From positions 558,001 through 622,000 of the forward strand of contig NZ_FXTN01000003.1 in NCBI RefSeq assembly GCF_900182595.1: a stretch of 64,000 bases of DNA, in the 5' to 3' direction. This DNA comes from Pedobacter westerhofensis. Lineage in GTDB: Bacteria; Bacteroidota; Bacteroidia; Sphingobacteriales; Sphingobacteriaceae. How positions within the stretch are numbered: the first letter of the stretch is position 1; every line of letters starts with the position of its first letter. This document shows, piece after piece, positions 24,871 through 34,832 of this stretch. The notes beneath the pieces are model-generated. The model searched no databases and was not told the origin of the DNA. It was given only the letters and a program-made list of their open reading frames with translations. The position numbers and the translations under genes were made by a program.

Positions 24871-25626
24871 CTAAGCGCCGCTCTTTTCAAAGTACTTCAA
24901 GCTCAACTCTTCCCCGTCAAAAACTACATAAGAATTATAGTTAAACCAATCCCCGGTATTATAATATGTACTGTTGTCCCCCAGGTCAATGATCATCGGC
25001 AGGTGACGGTGCCCGTATATAAAGTAATCATAATGCTGTTTTGCCAGCACTTCCTTTGAATGCACTGCCAGCCACTCTTCTTTCTCTCCAAGAAAAGGTT
25101 CATCATGAACAATATTTACATTTCTGCTTTTAATAGACCAGCCGGTTGCTATACCCAATCCGATCCTGGGCGGCAATAATGAAAATAACCACTGGCACAA
25201 CGGGTTCCTGAAGATCTTTCTCAGCATCCTGTAGTTACGGTCGCCCGGCCCCAGTCCGTCGCCATGGTGCAGGTAAAAACTTTTACCGCCCCTGTGGATC
25301 ACCAGTTCATCACTCACAATCTGCATCCCCATTTCTATGGTAAAGTAGTCCTCTACCCACATATCGTGGTTGCCCTTAAAAAAATAAAGCTTAATGCCGG
25401 CATCAGACATGGCTGCCAGTTTGCCCTGCAGGCGGATATATCCCTTAGGGATTACTGTCTTGTATTCAAACCAGAAATCGAAAATATCGCCCATCAGAAA
25501 TAACTCAGAACAGGTAGGTTCTATGAAATTCAGCCACCGTACAATACGGTCTTCACGGATACGGCTCTGTTCATGATTTGGAGATCCCAAATGAAAATCA
25601 GAAGCAAAATATATGTTCTTTGTCAT
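24871..25626 (-). CDS. lpxH: UDP-2,3-diacylglucosamine diphosphatase-like phosphoesterase
   Basis: 251 residues from the ATG at 25626; the longer frame starts at a less likely site. Metallophosphoesterase motifs are in order: SDFHLGSPN, GDIFDFWFEY, FKGNHDMWVE, YLHHGDGLG and YGHRHLP. This pattern fits LpxH/LpxI-type enzymes of lipid A synthesis, which cut UDP-2,3-diacylglucosamine to lipid X and UMP. Bacteroidota usually carry this form. The lipid substrate is inferred from the family; the basic phosphoesterase call is firmer. Confidence 0.83.
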   Translation of the reverse strand: MTKNIYFASDFHLGSPNHEQSRIREDRIVRWLNFIEPTCSELFLMGDIFDFWFEYKTVIPKGYIRLQGKLAAMSDAGIKLYFFKGNHDMWVEDYFTIEMGMQIVSDELVIHRGGKSFYLHHGDGLGPGDRNYRMLRKIFRNPLCQWLFSLLPPRIGLGIATGWSIKSRNVNIVHDEPFLGEKEEWLAVHSKEVLAKQHYDYFIYGHRHLPMIIDLGDNSTYYNTGDWFNYNSYVVFDGEELSLKYFEKSGA

Positions 25627-25818
25627 CAGTAGTTCAAAGATAGTGAACCATTTTAGCAATCATACCCTAAAATAAATTTATGCCTGAGCCCATCAAAAAG
25701 GGCAATAAAGACTATAACGTTGGTCAACTTTGTCAGAATTAACTAAAATTTGAACCATTTGTGTACAATTCAGAACCATTACAAACTATTTTTGTAAATT
25801 CGCGTCAAATTTAAATAC

Positions 25819-26829
25819 ATGATTTCTACAGATATAGCCGTTATAGGCGCCGGACCCGTAGGGTTGTTTGCTATTTTTGAAGCAGGTTTATTGAAAATGC
25901 GTTGTCATTTGATTGACTATTTGCCACAGATCGGCGGTCAGCTGTCTGAGATATATCCTAAAAAACCTATCTATGATATCCCTGGTTATCCGAGCGTTCT
26001 TGCGCAGGAGCTGGTAGATAACCTGCTTGAACAAGCTAAACCTTTTCACCCTGGTTTTACGCTGGGAGAACGTATTGAAAGCCTGGAGAAACGCGGCGAG
26101 GCCGATTTTGTACTGACTACCAATATGGGTACTGTTATTGAATCCAAAGTGGTTGTGATTGCAGGCGGACTGGGTTGTTTTGAGCCACGTAAACCAGCGG
26201 TTGAAGGATTAGAGCAGTTTGAAAACGGCCGCGGTGTCAATTATATGATCCTTGACCCTGAAAAGTACAGGGGACAGAAAATGGTAATTGCTGGTGGTGG
26301 TGATTCGGCCCTTGACTGGACAATTTTCCTTGCCGACGTAGTTGATGAGCTAACACTTGTTCACCGCAGCGAAAGCTTCCGTGGTGCACCAGACTCAGTA
26401 AACAAGGTAATGGAGCTTGCAGAAAGCGGTAAGATCAACCTGATCTTAAACAGCAACCTTAAATCTGTTTCAGGAGAAGGAAAACTGGAGAACGTAGAGA
26501 TCACCCATAACAAAACACTGGAAGTTACCAATGTAGAAGCAGACCACCTGATCCCTCTTTTTGGATTGAGCCCTAAATTAGGCCCTATTGAAGCATGGAA
26601 CCTGAACATCAATAAAAGTGCGATTGAAGTAAATACAGACGACTACTCTACCAATATCCCGGGCATTTATGCCATTGGCGATATCAATACTTATACAAAT
26701 AAATTAAAACTAATCCTTTGTGGATTCCATGAGGCAGCATTGATGAGCCATAGTGCTTACCAGTATATGAACCCAGGTGTTAAATACACCATGAAATATA
26801 CAACTGTAAATGGAGTAGCAGAATTTTAA
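25819..26829 (+). CDS. Ferredoxin--NADP reductase (thioredoxin-reductase-like)
   Basis: 336 residues. FAD site GAGPVGLFAIFEAGLLK at the N-terminus, PQIGGQLSEIYPKKPIYDIPG, the NAD(P) site GGGDSALDW, and a second FAD contact YAIGDINTY. It lacks the CxxC of thioredoxin reductases, so it belongs to the YumC-type ferredoxin/flavodoxin reductases. It passes electrons between NADPH and a small iron-sulfur protein. The very next gene, 2 bp on, encodes a 2Fe-2S ferredoxin, its probable partner. Confidence 0.9.
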   Translation: MISTDIAVIGAGPVGLFAIFEAGLLKMRCHLIDYLPQIGGQLSEIYPKKPIYDIPGYPSVLAQELVDNLLEQAKPFHPGFTLGERIESLEKRGEADFVLTTNMGTVIESKVVVIAGGLGCFEPRKPAVEGLEQFENGRGVNYMILDPEKYRGQKMVIAGGGDSALDWTIFLADVVDELTLVHRSESFRGAPDSVNKVMELAESGKINLILNSNLKSVSGEGKLENVEITHNKTLEVTNVEADHLIPLFGLSPKLGPIEAWNLNINKSAIEVNTDDYSTNIPGIYAIGDINTYTNKLKLILCGFHEAALMSHSAYQYMNPGVKYTMKYTTVNGVAEF

Positions 26830-26831
26830 GA

Positions 26832-27158
26832 ATGGAAGAAAATAATATTACCGTACACGTCCAAAATCCGGATGGCACTTTAACAGCGCTTGAAGCACCC
26901 GTGGATATGGGGCTTAGCCTGATGGAATACCTGAAAGCCTGTGAATATGATATTCTGGCTACCTGTGGTGGAATGGCTCTTTGTGCCACCTGCTGCGTGG
27001 ATGTTTTAGAAGGCGAAGACAAGTTAAAGGAAATGACAGACGACGAATATGCGATGCTGGATACCCTTCCTGATCTGTTGCCCAACTCCAGACTGGCATG
27101 CCAGCTGCAGCTGAGTCATGATATGGATGGGCTGGTTGTTAAATTACACGGTACTTAA
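26832..27158 (+). CDS. 2Fe-2S ferredoxin (adrenodoxin type)
   Basis: 108 residues. Cysteine ligands are in ATCGGMALCATC (C-x5-C-x2-C) and in RLACQLQL near the C-terminus, the pattern of vertebrate-type 2Fe-2S ferredoxins. It starts 2 bp after the reductase gene, so the two form an electron-transfer pair. Its stop codon shares the bases TTAA with that of the convergent protease gene. Confidence 0.9.
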   Translation: MEENNITVHVQNPDGTLTALEAPVDMGLSLMEYLKACEYDILATCGGMALCATCCVDVLEGEDKLKEMTDDEYAMLDTLPDLLPNSRLACQLQLSHDMDGLVVKLHGT

Positions 27159-28849
27159 TTATTATCAGTGGCCGCAATAGTTTTTGCAGGGTCACCGATA
27201 GTTCTGTAAGCGCCTTCACCTTTCAATATTGCAAGCATTTTAGTGGAACTGGCCAGCACTGATTTAGCTGTCTCCAACTCCTTGTCATACTGGAATGCTT
27301 GCACTATTCTACCTTTCTCAAAATAATACCTGCTTACAATCTGGCTTTCAAGAATTCTTTTGATTTCCGGCTTATGGGTCATCAGATCTGTTTTCTTCGC
27401 GATCAGCATCTTTGCCTTCAGGTCTTCGAGATCAGCTTTAACTTCTGCCAGCTTTTGTTCCTTTTCTGCTTCTGTTTTTAAATCAGCAAGCAACTTCTCT
27501 GTATTGGATACATAGGCATAATCTTTCCCATCCAGTGAGTTGGTAAAAGCCGCATAATCTTCGTCGCTTAATTTAAAATTCTCTGCCGGAGCAATTGAAG
27601 GATGGTTTTTCTTATAGGAATTGGCATAGTCAAAGAACATGCTTTTACTGATCAGTGAGATCGTTACCGGGCTTAGCTTATTGGTTCCAACCACTACATC
27701 AGGATAAACGCCATTACCATCATATACGCTCCTGCCTGTCCTTGTATTAAATTTTGCAATGAGTGAATCCGCTATTTTTCCGTTTTTCCCTACCGCGGTC
27801 TTGTGTGAGTAGTCGATCGCCTGAATACACCTTCCGGAAGGGGTAAAGTATTTGGCAACCGTAATTTTTACGAGGCTGTTATAAGGCAGGTTAAAAGTTT
27901 GCTGAACCAGCCCTTTGCCATAGCTGCGTTGCCCAACGATTACTGCCCTGTCCAGGTCCTGAAGTGCCCCGGCAACAATTTCTGAGGCTGAAGCCGAAGA
28001 GCCATTAATGAGCACAGTAAGCGGAAGATCTGGCAGCAAAGGCATTGCAGTGGTTCTGTAGTTTATAGTTTTTTCCGGGTTGCGCCCTTTCTGGGTAACA
28101 ATCACCATGTCTTTATTCACAAACAGGTTTACGATTTTTACAGCTTCCTGTAAGATACCACCGCCGTTGTACCGCAGATCAAGTACCATGCCCCGCGGAT
28201 GTTGCTTATTTAGTTCTACCGCTGCGTTCTGTACTTCCTGGGCAGAATTTTCAAGAAATTTATCGAGCCTGATATACGCGACATCGCCTACCATCCCGGA
28301 GTAGATCACGTTAGGCTGCCGGATTTCATCACGGATTAATTCTTTATGGACCAGTGAGCCCTCCCTGAGCAGGAGGAGGTCAAGTGCAGAGCCGCGCGGA
28401 CCGCGCAGCAGCTGGCTTACCTGCATACGGTCTTTTCCCTTTACTTCCGTTCCGTTGATCTTCATGATCTGATCACCCGCCACCATTCCCTGTTTAAAGG
28501 CAGGGTAACCTTCAGTCACTTCATTTATAAATAACTTTCCTTCAATAAAAACGGTGCTTACGCCTATGCCGCCAAACTGTGTGCTCACATACTTCAGCTT
28601 AAAATCTTCCACCTCAGATTCGGGCACATATACCGTATAGGGATCAAGGGTATCCAGCATAGCGTCTATGCCGTTTTTCATCAGGTCTGTGGGATCAGTT
28701 TCTTCTACATAGTTGATACTGATCTCTTTGTACAGCGAAGCGAAAATATCAAGATTCTTGGAAACCAGGAAAAGGTCTTCTTTAAAAGACCAGGTGAGGG
28801 TAGTAACTGCAACAGTTGCAATCAGCAATGCAAACTTATTTTTCTTCAT
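27155..28849 (-). CDS. S41 family C-terminal processing peptidase
   Basis: 564 residues from the ATG at 28849; an upstream frame to 28897 uses TTG. Signal peptide or anchor MKKNKFALLIATVAVTTLTWS. An N-terminal helical part is followed by a PDZ domain (GIGVSTVFIEGKLFI, GMVAGDQIMKINGTEVKGKD). The S41 domain carries Ser in NGSSASASE (about 284) and Lys in YGKGLVQQ (about 310), the catalytic dyad 25-27 residues apart. The C-terminal 170 residues are Lys/Glu-rich and helical. It cleaves periplasmic proteins at their C-termini. Confidence 0.92.
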   Translation of the reverse strand: MKKNKFALLIATVAVTTLTWSFKEDLFLVSKNLDIFASLYKEISINYVEETDPTDLMKNGIDAMLDTLDPYTVYVPESEVEDFKLKYVSTQFGGIGVSTVFIEGKLFINEVTEGYPAFKQGMVAGDQIMKINGTEVKGKDRMQVSQLLRGPRGSALDLLLLREGSLVHKELIRDEIRQPNVIYSGMVGDVAYIRLDKFLENSAQEVQNAAVELNKQHPRGMVLDLRYNGGGILQEAVKIVNLFVNKDMVIVTQKGRNPEKTINYRTTAMPLLPDLPLTVLINGSSASASEIVAGALQDLDRAVIVGQRSYGKGLVQQTFNLPYNSLVKITVAKYFTPSGRCIQAIDYSHKTAVGKNGKIADSLIAKFNTRTGRSVYDGNGVYPDVVVGTNKLSPVTISLISKSMFFDYANSYKKNHPSIAPAENFKLSDEDYAAFTNSLDGKDYAYVSNTEKLLADLKTEAEKEQKLAEVKADLEDLKAKMLIAKKTDLMTHKPEIKRILESQIVSRYYFEKGRIVQAFQYDKELETAKSVLASSTKMLAILKGEGAYRTIGDPAKTIAATDNN

Positions 28850-28940
28850 GAGCATGCAATTTGTTAAAAAAGATGAACCTGCATCCTTTTGAGCCAAATG
28901 CCCATCAGGCCTTATTAGATGAGAGGCGTTCCGATAAAGG

Positions 28941-29156
28941 TTACAACCTGTTACCGTCCGGATCGGCCAGTGCTTTATTGATCGTGAACTCTACATATCT
29001 GACGTCCCTTTTCAGCAACTGAGTCAATTGATCTACCAATTGATCTTCATTACCGGGAGCAAATGATAAATTCTCTTTAGCTAACTCTCTGTATTTTCTC
29101 AAAACTTTGATTTTAACTCTTTGTGCCGTTTCAGGAGTGAATGTAAAACTTGCCAT
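28941..29156 (-). CDS. Small conserved protein, function unknown
   Basis: 71 residues, mostly helical, with no signal or membrane part: TPETAQRVKIKVLRKYRELA, then GNEDQLVDQLTQLLKRDVRYV. The even codon use and position just upstream of the protease gene on the same strand suggest a real gene. I do not recognise the family. Confidence 0.65.
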   Translation of the reverse strand: MASFTFTPETAQRVKIKVLRKYRELAKENLSFAPGNEDQLVDQLTQLLKRDVRYVEFTINKALADPDGNRL

Positions 29157-29281
29157 ATATAAATTCTTTAGTACAAAAATATAAAAAAAACAGCAGATCG
29201 ATCGTACTTCTTATATTTACCGGCAACCAACCAGCACAATTATCTGAATTAACGCAACAAACATATTATATAAACTGACTC

Positions 29282-32134
29282 ATGATTAAAAAAACCACTT
29301 TTGCCTTACTTGGAATGGCTGCTTGCATTGCAATCAGCACGTCGGTATCAGCGCAGAAAAAGGCTGTTCAACCTAAACAGCCGGCCCCGGTAACGGCAGG
29401 AAAACCTATTCCTGTTGATCCTAATGTTAAAATCGGCAAGCTGCCGAATGGCCTTACCTACTATATCAGAAAAAATACAGAGCCTAAAAAAAGGGCAGAA
29501 CTGTATCTGGCCAACCGGATAGGTTCGCTGATGGAAAATGATGACCAGCAGGGACTGGCACATTTTACAGAACACATGGCCTTTAACGGTACCAGGGATT
29601 TCCCAAAGAATGACATTATCAATTATCTGCAGAAAGCAGGCGTGCGTTTTGGCGCAGATCTGAATGCTTATACCGCTTTTGACCAGACCGTATACCAGTT
29701 GCCAATTCCAACAGACAGCATTGAGGTCTTTAAAACGGGATTCAAGATCCTGTCCAACTGGGCCGGACGCATCACGATGGATGGCGAAGAGATAGACAGG
29801 GAACGTGGTGTAATCATTGAAGAGGATCGCCAGCGCGGCAAAAATGCACAGGAACGAATGAGCAAGCTGCTGCTTCCGGTATTGCTGAAGGATTCAAGAT
29901 ATGCAAACCGTATCCCTATCGGTAAAATAGACTTACTCAAAACTTTTACGCATGATAAGATCAGAAATTTTTATGCTGACTGGTACAGGCCAGACCTGCA
30001 GGCGGTAATTGCAGTGGGCGACTTTGATGTGGCCGAAGTTGAAAAACTGATCATTGAGAATTTCTCTGACCTTAAAAATCCCCTGAAAGAAAAGGAAAGG
30101 ATCAAATACACCCTGCCGGACAATAAAGAGCCGCTGGTAAAGATCATCACTGATCCGGAACAGCAGTATAATATTGCCTTTGCCATGTACAAGCATCCTG
30201 CCACGGTTGCAAAAACTACGGCCGACCTGCAAAAGAGCCTGATGTACAGCATGATCAATACCATGATTGCCGCCCGTTTCCAGGAGATCCTGCAAAAAGG
30301 AAATGCACCTTTCTTGTTTGCACAAAGTTCTTACGGACCGTACCAGGGGGGCATGATCGCCGGTGTGAATGCCTTTCAAACCGTAGTTGCTGCCAAATCA
30401 GGCAAAGATCTGGAAAGCGCTATTACAGCCGCAGTGGCCGAAACGGAAAGGGTAGCTAAATTTGGCTTTGTACAATCCGAACTGGACGTAGTAAAAAGGA
30501 ACATCGAAGCAGGAAATGAGAAAAAACTAAAGGAAAAAGATAAAACTGCTTCTTCTGCATTTGTGCAGCAGTACCTGAGCAATTTCCTTACCGGCTCTCC
30601 CATGGGCTCTATTGACTTCAGCTATGCTGAAACAAAGAAAAACTTATCCGTAATCACGCTTGCCCAGGTAAACGCCCTGGCGAAAACGCTGATCACACCA
30701 AACAACCAGATCCTGATTGTACAGGCTCCTGAAAAGGATAAAGCAAATCTTCCAGCGGCTGCCGCCCTGCTTGCTGCCTTTAATAACGCAGGCAAAAACA
30801 TAACCCCTTATGTAGACAACGCGGTGAATAAACCGCTGCTGGCTAAGGTTCCGGCTGCCGGCAAAGTGACCGCAGAAAAGAAATACGAAGATATTGGTGT
30901 CACAGAGTGGACATTGAGCAATGGCATTAAGGTACTCCTAAAACCCACGGATTTCAAAAATGACCAGATCGTTTTCAGTTCTTTTGGCAAAGGCGGGACT
31001 TCTGTGGCGGATCCAAATGACTACCAGTCGGCCGACTTCTCCGGTATCATCCAGGAAAGTGGTGTAGGAGACTTTAATCCCTCCCAACTCAACAAATTAC
31101 TCGCAGGAAATACAGGCAGGGCAGCATCCTACATTGATGAGCTATACCAGGGATTTTCCGGCAGTTCTTCTCCAAAGGATGTAGAAACGGCGTTTAAAAT
31201 GGTATACGCCTATGCAACACAACCGAGAAAAGATACCGAGATCTACAATAAGAACATGAGTGATTACAGGGTGACCCTGGAAAATAAAAATGCCAACCCT
31301 TCGAGTGTTTTTGCCGATACGGTACAGGCTGTGCTTTCTTCCTACAACAAAAGAGACATGCCCAATACGATGGCTGATCTTGATAAAGTTTCACTGGACA
31401 AAGCCCTTGCCTTTTACAAAGACCGTTTTGCCGATCTGGGAGAACAAACATTTGTGTTCGTAGGCAACTTTGACCTGGCAACACTAAAACCGCTTGTAGA
31501 AACCTATATTGCCAGCCTGCCAACGCTGGGCAAAAAACAGAATTTTGTGGATATCGGCTCCAATCCACCCAAGGGCATTGTGAGCAAAACCGTTTATAAA
31601 GGACTGGAAGATAAAGCCAGTGTACAGCTCTATATCCACGGTGATTATAATTTCACGGCAGAAAACAATACACAGCTGGAAGCAGTAAAGAGTGCTTTGG
31701 AAAACAAGATCCTGGAGCGGCTGCGCGAGAAGGAAAGCGGTGTTTACAGTCCTCAGGTTGGCCTTAGCGTAGCCAAATTCCCTACCGCCCACTACTATTT
31801 TACCATTTCATTCAGCTGCGCTACCGCGAATGTAGAAAAGCTGATCGCAGCGGCAATGGAAGAGGTGCAGCATATCAAATCCAATGGTGCTACGCCAGAT
31901 GACATTTCCAAGTTCAAATCTGAAGAGCACCGCCAGATGGAACTGAACCTTCGTAACAACGGCTACTGGCTGGGATACCTGTCTAACAGGCTTAAATATG
32001 GTGATGAGCTGAACCTTGTACTGGGCAATAACCAGCGGGTTGATGCAGTTACTGTTGAATCTTCAAAGGCCACTGCACAGCAGTACCTGAATGAGAACAA
32101 TTATATCCGGCTGGTATTGATGCCGCAGAAATAA
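29282..32134 (+). CDS. M16 family zinc metallopeptidase (two-repeat pitrilysin type)
   Basis: 950 residues with signal peptide (MIKKTTFALLGMAACIAIS). The first half holds the inverted zinc motif HxxEH in HFTEHMAFNG (94-98), and the third ligand is probably a Glu in ERGVIIEEDRQ (around 174-181). The second half (about residue 530 on: TEWTLSNGIKVLLKPTDF) is the inactive repeat. Such enzymes form a clamshell that degrades peptides. The signal peptide places it in the periplasm. It stands alone and ends in a strong two-way terminator. Confidence 0.93.
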   Translation: MIKKTTFALLGMAACIAISTSVSAQKKAVQPKQPAPVTAGKPIPVDPNVKIGKLPNGLTYYIRKNTEPKKRAELYLANRIGSLMENDDQQGLAHFTEHMAFNGTRDFPKNDIINYLQKAGVRFGADLNAYTAFDQTVYQLPIPTDSIEVFKTGFKILSNWAGRITMDGEEIDRERGVIIEEDRQRGKNAQERMSKLLLPVLLKDSRYANRIPIGKIDLLKTFTHDKIRNFYADWYRPDLQAVIAVGDFDVAEVEKLIIENFSDLKNPLKEKERIKYTLPDNKEPLVKIITDPEQQYNIAFAMYKHPATVAKTTADLQKSLMYSMINTMIAARFQEILQKGNAPFLFAQSSYGPYQGGMIAGVNAFQTVVAAKSGKDLESAITAAVAETERVAKFGFVQSELDVVKRNIEAGNEKKLKEKDKTASSAFVQQYLSNFLTGSPMGSIDFSYAETKKNLSVITLAQVNALAKTLITPNNQILIVQAPEKDKANLPAAAALLAAFNNAGKNITPYVDNAVNKPLLAKVPAAGKVTAEKKYEDIGVTEWTLSNGIKVLLKPTDFKNDQIVFSSFGKGGTSVADPNDYQSADFSGIIQESGVGDFNPSQLNKLLAGNTGRAASYIDELYQGFSGSSSPKDVETAFKMVYAYATQPRKDTEIYNKNMSDYRVTLENKNANPSSVFADTVQAVLSSYNKRDMPNTMADLDKVSLDKALAFYKDRFADLGEQTFVFVGNFDLATLKPLVETYIASLPTLGKKQNFVDIGSNPPKGIVSKTVYKGLEDKASVQLYIHGDYNFTAENNTQLEAVKSALENKILERLREKESGVYSPQVGLSVAKFPTAHYYFTISFSCATANVEKLIAAAMEEVQHIKSNGATPDDISKFKSEEHRQMELNLRNNGYWLGYLSNRLKYGDELNLVLGNNQRVDAVTVESSKATAQQYLNENNYIRLVLMPQK

Positions 32135-32173
32135 ACAAAAGAGGCCAGAAAATTTCTGGCCTCTTTTGTTTAT
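32131..32173. terminator. Bidirectional 21-bp terminator
   Basis: ATAAACAAAAGAGGCCAGAA-A (32131-32151) and its exact inverse (32153-32173) meet at a single A. The stem lies between two convergent genes and contains both stop codons, with T-rich tails both ways. Confidence 0.85.
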
Positions 32174-33702
32174 TTTGCTTCTACTCCTACCGGCCCGCTC
32201 GGGTCGCTTTCGTTCTTTAACCTGTCAAGCGCGGTTACCAGGTAATTGTACCTCTTCCCTTTTTCTACGTTTGTATCCATAAAGAAAGTGAAATCCTCAA
32301 AACTTATCCTGATGATATTCCTTGGATCAAGGATACCAATCTTTTCACCTTCACTAAAGCGATAGATGACATATCCGGAAGCCGTTTCGCCATCACTGGC
32401 CTTTAGTGGCGCAGCCCATTTCAGCTGCACACCAGTGGCCGTAGCATCTGCGGTGAACGTTTGTGGTGAATTTGGCACTACTTCGTCCAGCCATGGCATC
32501 TGCGGTGGAAGCGCAGGGTATTTATACAAATCGTTTCTCAGGGAATCTGCCGCCCCTCTCGCTACATTTGAAAAGGATTTTGAGCTGAAAAATATACTCC
32601 CCTGTACACGGTTATTGGCACGGATGTACCTGATCTGGTTAGGGATCTCCTCCGGCTTTCTCCATGCAGCTTCCATTCGCTGGTTTACCAGGTAGGCCGC
32701 CTGACCGATGTAGAGATGTCTTCCGTAAGTATTGTTGCTCCACCAGTCTACCAGGGTAGCAAAGGGCGCAGCTCTTCGTGTAAAACTGAAATAGATCTGC
32801 GGATTGATATAATCTACCCAGCCTTCTTTAATCCACTTTCTCGAATCTGCATAGAGTTCATGGTAATTGGAAAGCCCATGTGTTGCAGAGCCCAGTGTAT
32901 CTTCATTGCTGTTTTTCCAGATCCCAAAAGGGCTGATACCAAACTTAACATAGTTTTTGTAATGGTGGATACTATCGTCCAGCTGTTTGATCAGCAGATC
33001 TACATTGTTCCTCCTCCAGTCTTTGATATCCGTAAATCCGTTTGAGTATTTACTGAAGGTGACGCTGTCATTGATGCGTTGCCCTTCAATCGGGTAAGGA
33101 TAAAAATAATCATCAAAATGAATTCCGTCTACATCATATCCCTTTACCACATCCAGGATCACCTGAACGATATATTCCCTTACTTCGGGCAGTCCGGGAT
33201 CAAACTGCTTCTTTCCGCCATAGGTAAAGAAAAGATCCGGCCGCTTACGGGTCATGTGGTCATCGCTGGCATAGGAGTTTGCCGACATAGATGCACGGTA
33301 TGGGTTAAACCAGGCATGCAGTTCCATCCCGCGTGAATGTGCTTCTTTGATCGCAAATTCCAGCGGGTCATATCCTGCAGCCGGTGCAAGTCCCTGCTTT
33401 CCCATCAGCCACTGGCTCCAGGGTTCGCGCGATTTCCGGTAAAAGGCATCTGCTGCCGGCCTTACCTGCAGGATGATCGCGTTCATCCCGTTTCTCTTAT
33501 GCTGCTCCAGCAAGCCTATCAGTTCCTGCTTTTGCTGATCTATACTTAAACCGGCTCTTGAGGGCCAGTCAATGTTCTCTACAGTAGCCACCCATACGCC
33601 TCTAAACTCCCTTTTTGGAGCAATTTTTGTTGGTATCTGTGCAAATAAGGCGTAAGGGGCAATAAAAGTTGTGAAAATTGTAAAAACAATCTTTTTCAGC
33701 AT
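32170..33702 (-). CDS. GHL10-type glycoside hydrolase with C-terminal Fn3-like domain
   Basis: 510 residues from the ATG at 33702, the first start giving a signal peptide (MLKKIVFTIFTTFIAPYALFA); the frame runs back to 33891 without support. Residues 30-330 match the GHL10/DUF187 TIM-barrel: REFRGVWVATVENIDWPS, NAIILQVRPAADAFY, GMELHAWFNPYRAS, VDGIHFDDYFYPYP and ISPFGIWKNSN. Two Asp in the DGIHFDD strand are likely catalytic. The last 100 residues form a fibronectin-like beta domain (ATGVQLKWAAPLK). Substrate unknown; related proteins act on peptidoglycan or polysaccharide. Confidence 0.85.
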   Translation of the reverse strand: MLKKIVFTIFTTFIAPYALFAQIPTKIAPKREFRGVWVATVENIDWPSRAGLSIDQQKQELIGLLEQHKRNGMNAIILQVRPAADAFYRKSREPWSQWLMGKQGLAPAAGYDPLEFAIKEAHSRGMELHAWFNPYRASMSANSYASDDHMTRKRPDLFFTYGGKKQFDPGLPEVREYIVQVILDVVKGYDVDGIHFDDYFYPYPIEGQRINDSVTFSKYSNGFTDIKDWRRNNVDLLIKQLDDSIHHYKNYVKFGISPFGIWKNSNEDTLGSATHGLSNYHELYADSRKWIKEGWVDYINPQIYFSFTRRAAPFATLVDWWSNNTYGRHLYIGQAAYLVNQRMEAAWRKPEEIPNQIRYIRANNRVQGSIFFSSKSFSNVARGAADSLRNDLYKYPALPPQMPWLDEVVPNSPQTFTADATATGVQLKWAAPLKASDGETASGYVIYRFSEGEKIGILDPRNIIRISFEDFTFFMDTNVEKGKRYNYLVTALDRLKNESDPSGPVGVEAK

Positions 33703-33920
33703 TATACTTGTTTTTGGTAGTGTACAGTTTAACTCAATGTGGGGAATAACTGGTGAACAGTAGTTCTCAACCTCAGCAAGTAAACGATTTTTTTTTAAAG
33801 GTCTTATACAATTTTTACATTTTTTACCGCGATTTATATAATTTATCCTATGTTCGTTCTCTTTAATACATAGGTAAGCGCAAATAAACAAAGCATAGAG
33901 ACCTCAATTTTTTGATTCAA

Positions 33921-34829
33921 ATGTCAGACCAAAAAGATCCTGTTAACAAAGGAGACCGCAATAAAATTTACTTTCTAATCGTCGTTATCCTGGCACTGCT
34001 GGGGACCAATGCCTTTCTTTTCTTCAGGGACAAGCACGAAAAAGAACGATTTGTAACTACCAATACCGAAAAGGACAGATTAAAACTGGAAGTAGAAAAG
34101 ATCGAAGTAGAATTTGACAAAGTAAACCTGATGAATGTTGCGCTCACAGAAAAATTGCAGAATGAGCAGCAGCAGGCCAGAACAAAAATTGCAGAGCTGA
34201 AAAAAGCACTCCAAAAAGGAGATGTGACGGAGGCAGAGCTGGCGGCAGCACAGGATGAACTGAAAAAGCTCAAAGCATTCTTAACAGATTATAAAGAAGA
34301 TATAGGACATCTGGAGAAAGAGAACACCTATCTTAAATCCGAAAGGGATAGTCTTGCCACCTCGGTAAACTCTGTAAAGGCAAAAGCGATCGACCTCGAA
34401 AAGAAAAACACAGAGCTGGCCGCTAAAGTGAAGAGCAGCGCTGCTTTAAAGGCATTTAATGTCCGCATTCTAGCCTATAAGGTAAAAAACAGCGGTAAAA
34501 ACGTTGAGGTATCAAAAGCTTCTGCTGCAAAAAAACTGACCACTTATTTTAATATCATTCCCAATCAGCTGGCGGAGAAAGATTACCATAAGATTTACAT
34601 CCGTATTTTTGATCCTGCGGGCAATCTGATCGCAAATGAAACCAATATGTTTGAAGCAGATGGCCAGGAAATGCAGTACAGTGATATGATCAGCATTTCA
34701 TATAATAATGATGATACCCAGTACACCCTGGAATGGGTAAACCCCAAACCTTTTATCAAGGGTACTTATTCAGTGATCCTGTATGCAAACGGTTTCACTA
34801 TGGGCAAAGCCTCACTGGATTTAAAATAA
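33921..34829 (+). CDS. Membrane-anchored coiled-coil protein
   Basis: 302 residues from the ATG at 33921; the longer frame uses TTG. A cytosolic N-terminus of about 15 residues is followed by one membrane helix (IYFLIVVILALLGTNAFLFF, about 16-35). Next comes a long coiled coil (about 50-175, rich in Lys/Glu heptads such as LKLEVEKIEVEFDKVNLMN) and a C-terminal beta domain of about 120 residues (KAFNVRILAYKVKNSGKNVE, YHKIYIRIFDPAGNLIANE). I do not know the family. It is convergent with the histidine kinase gene, 3 bp apart. Confidence 0.8.
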   Translation: MSDQKDPVNKGDRNKIYFLIVVILALLGTNAFLFFRDKHEKERFVTTNTEKDRLKLEVEKIEVEFDKVNLMNVALTEKLQNEQQQARTKIAELKKALQKGDVTEAELAAAQDELKKLKAFLTDYKEDIGHLEKENTYLKSERDSLATSVNSVKAKAIDLEKKNTELAAKVKSSAALKAFNVRILAYKVKNSGKNVEVSKASAAKKLTTYFNIIPNQLAEKDYHKIYIRIFDPAGNLIANETNMFEADGQEMQYSDMISISYNNDDTQYTLEWVNPKPFIKGTYSVILYANGFTMGKASLDLK

Positions 34830-34832
34830 GGT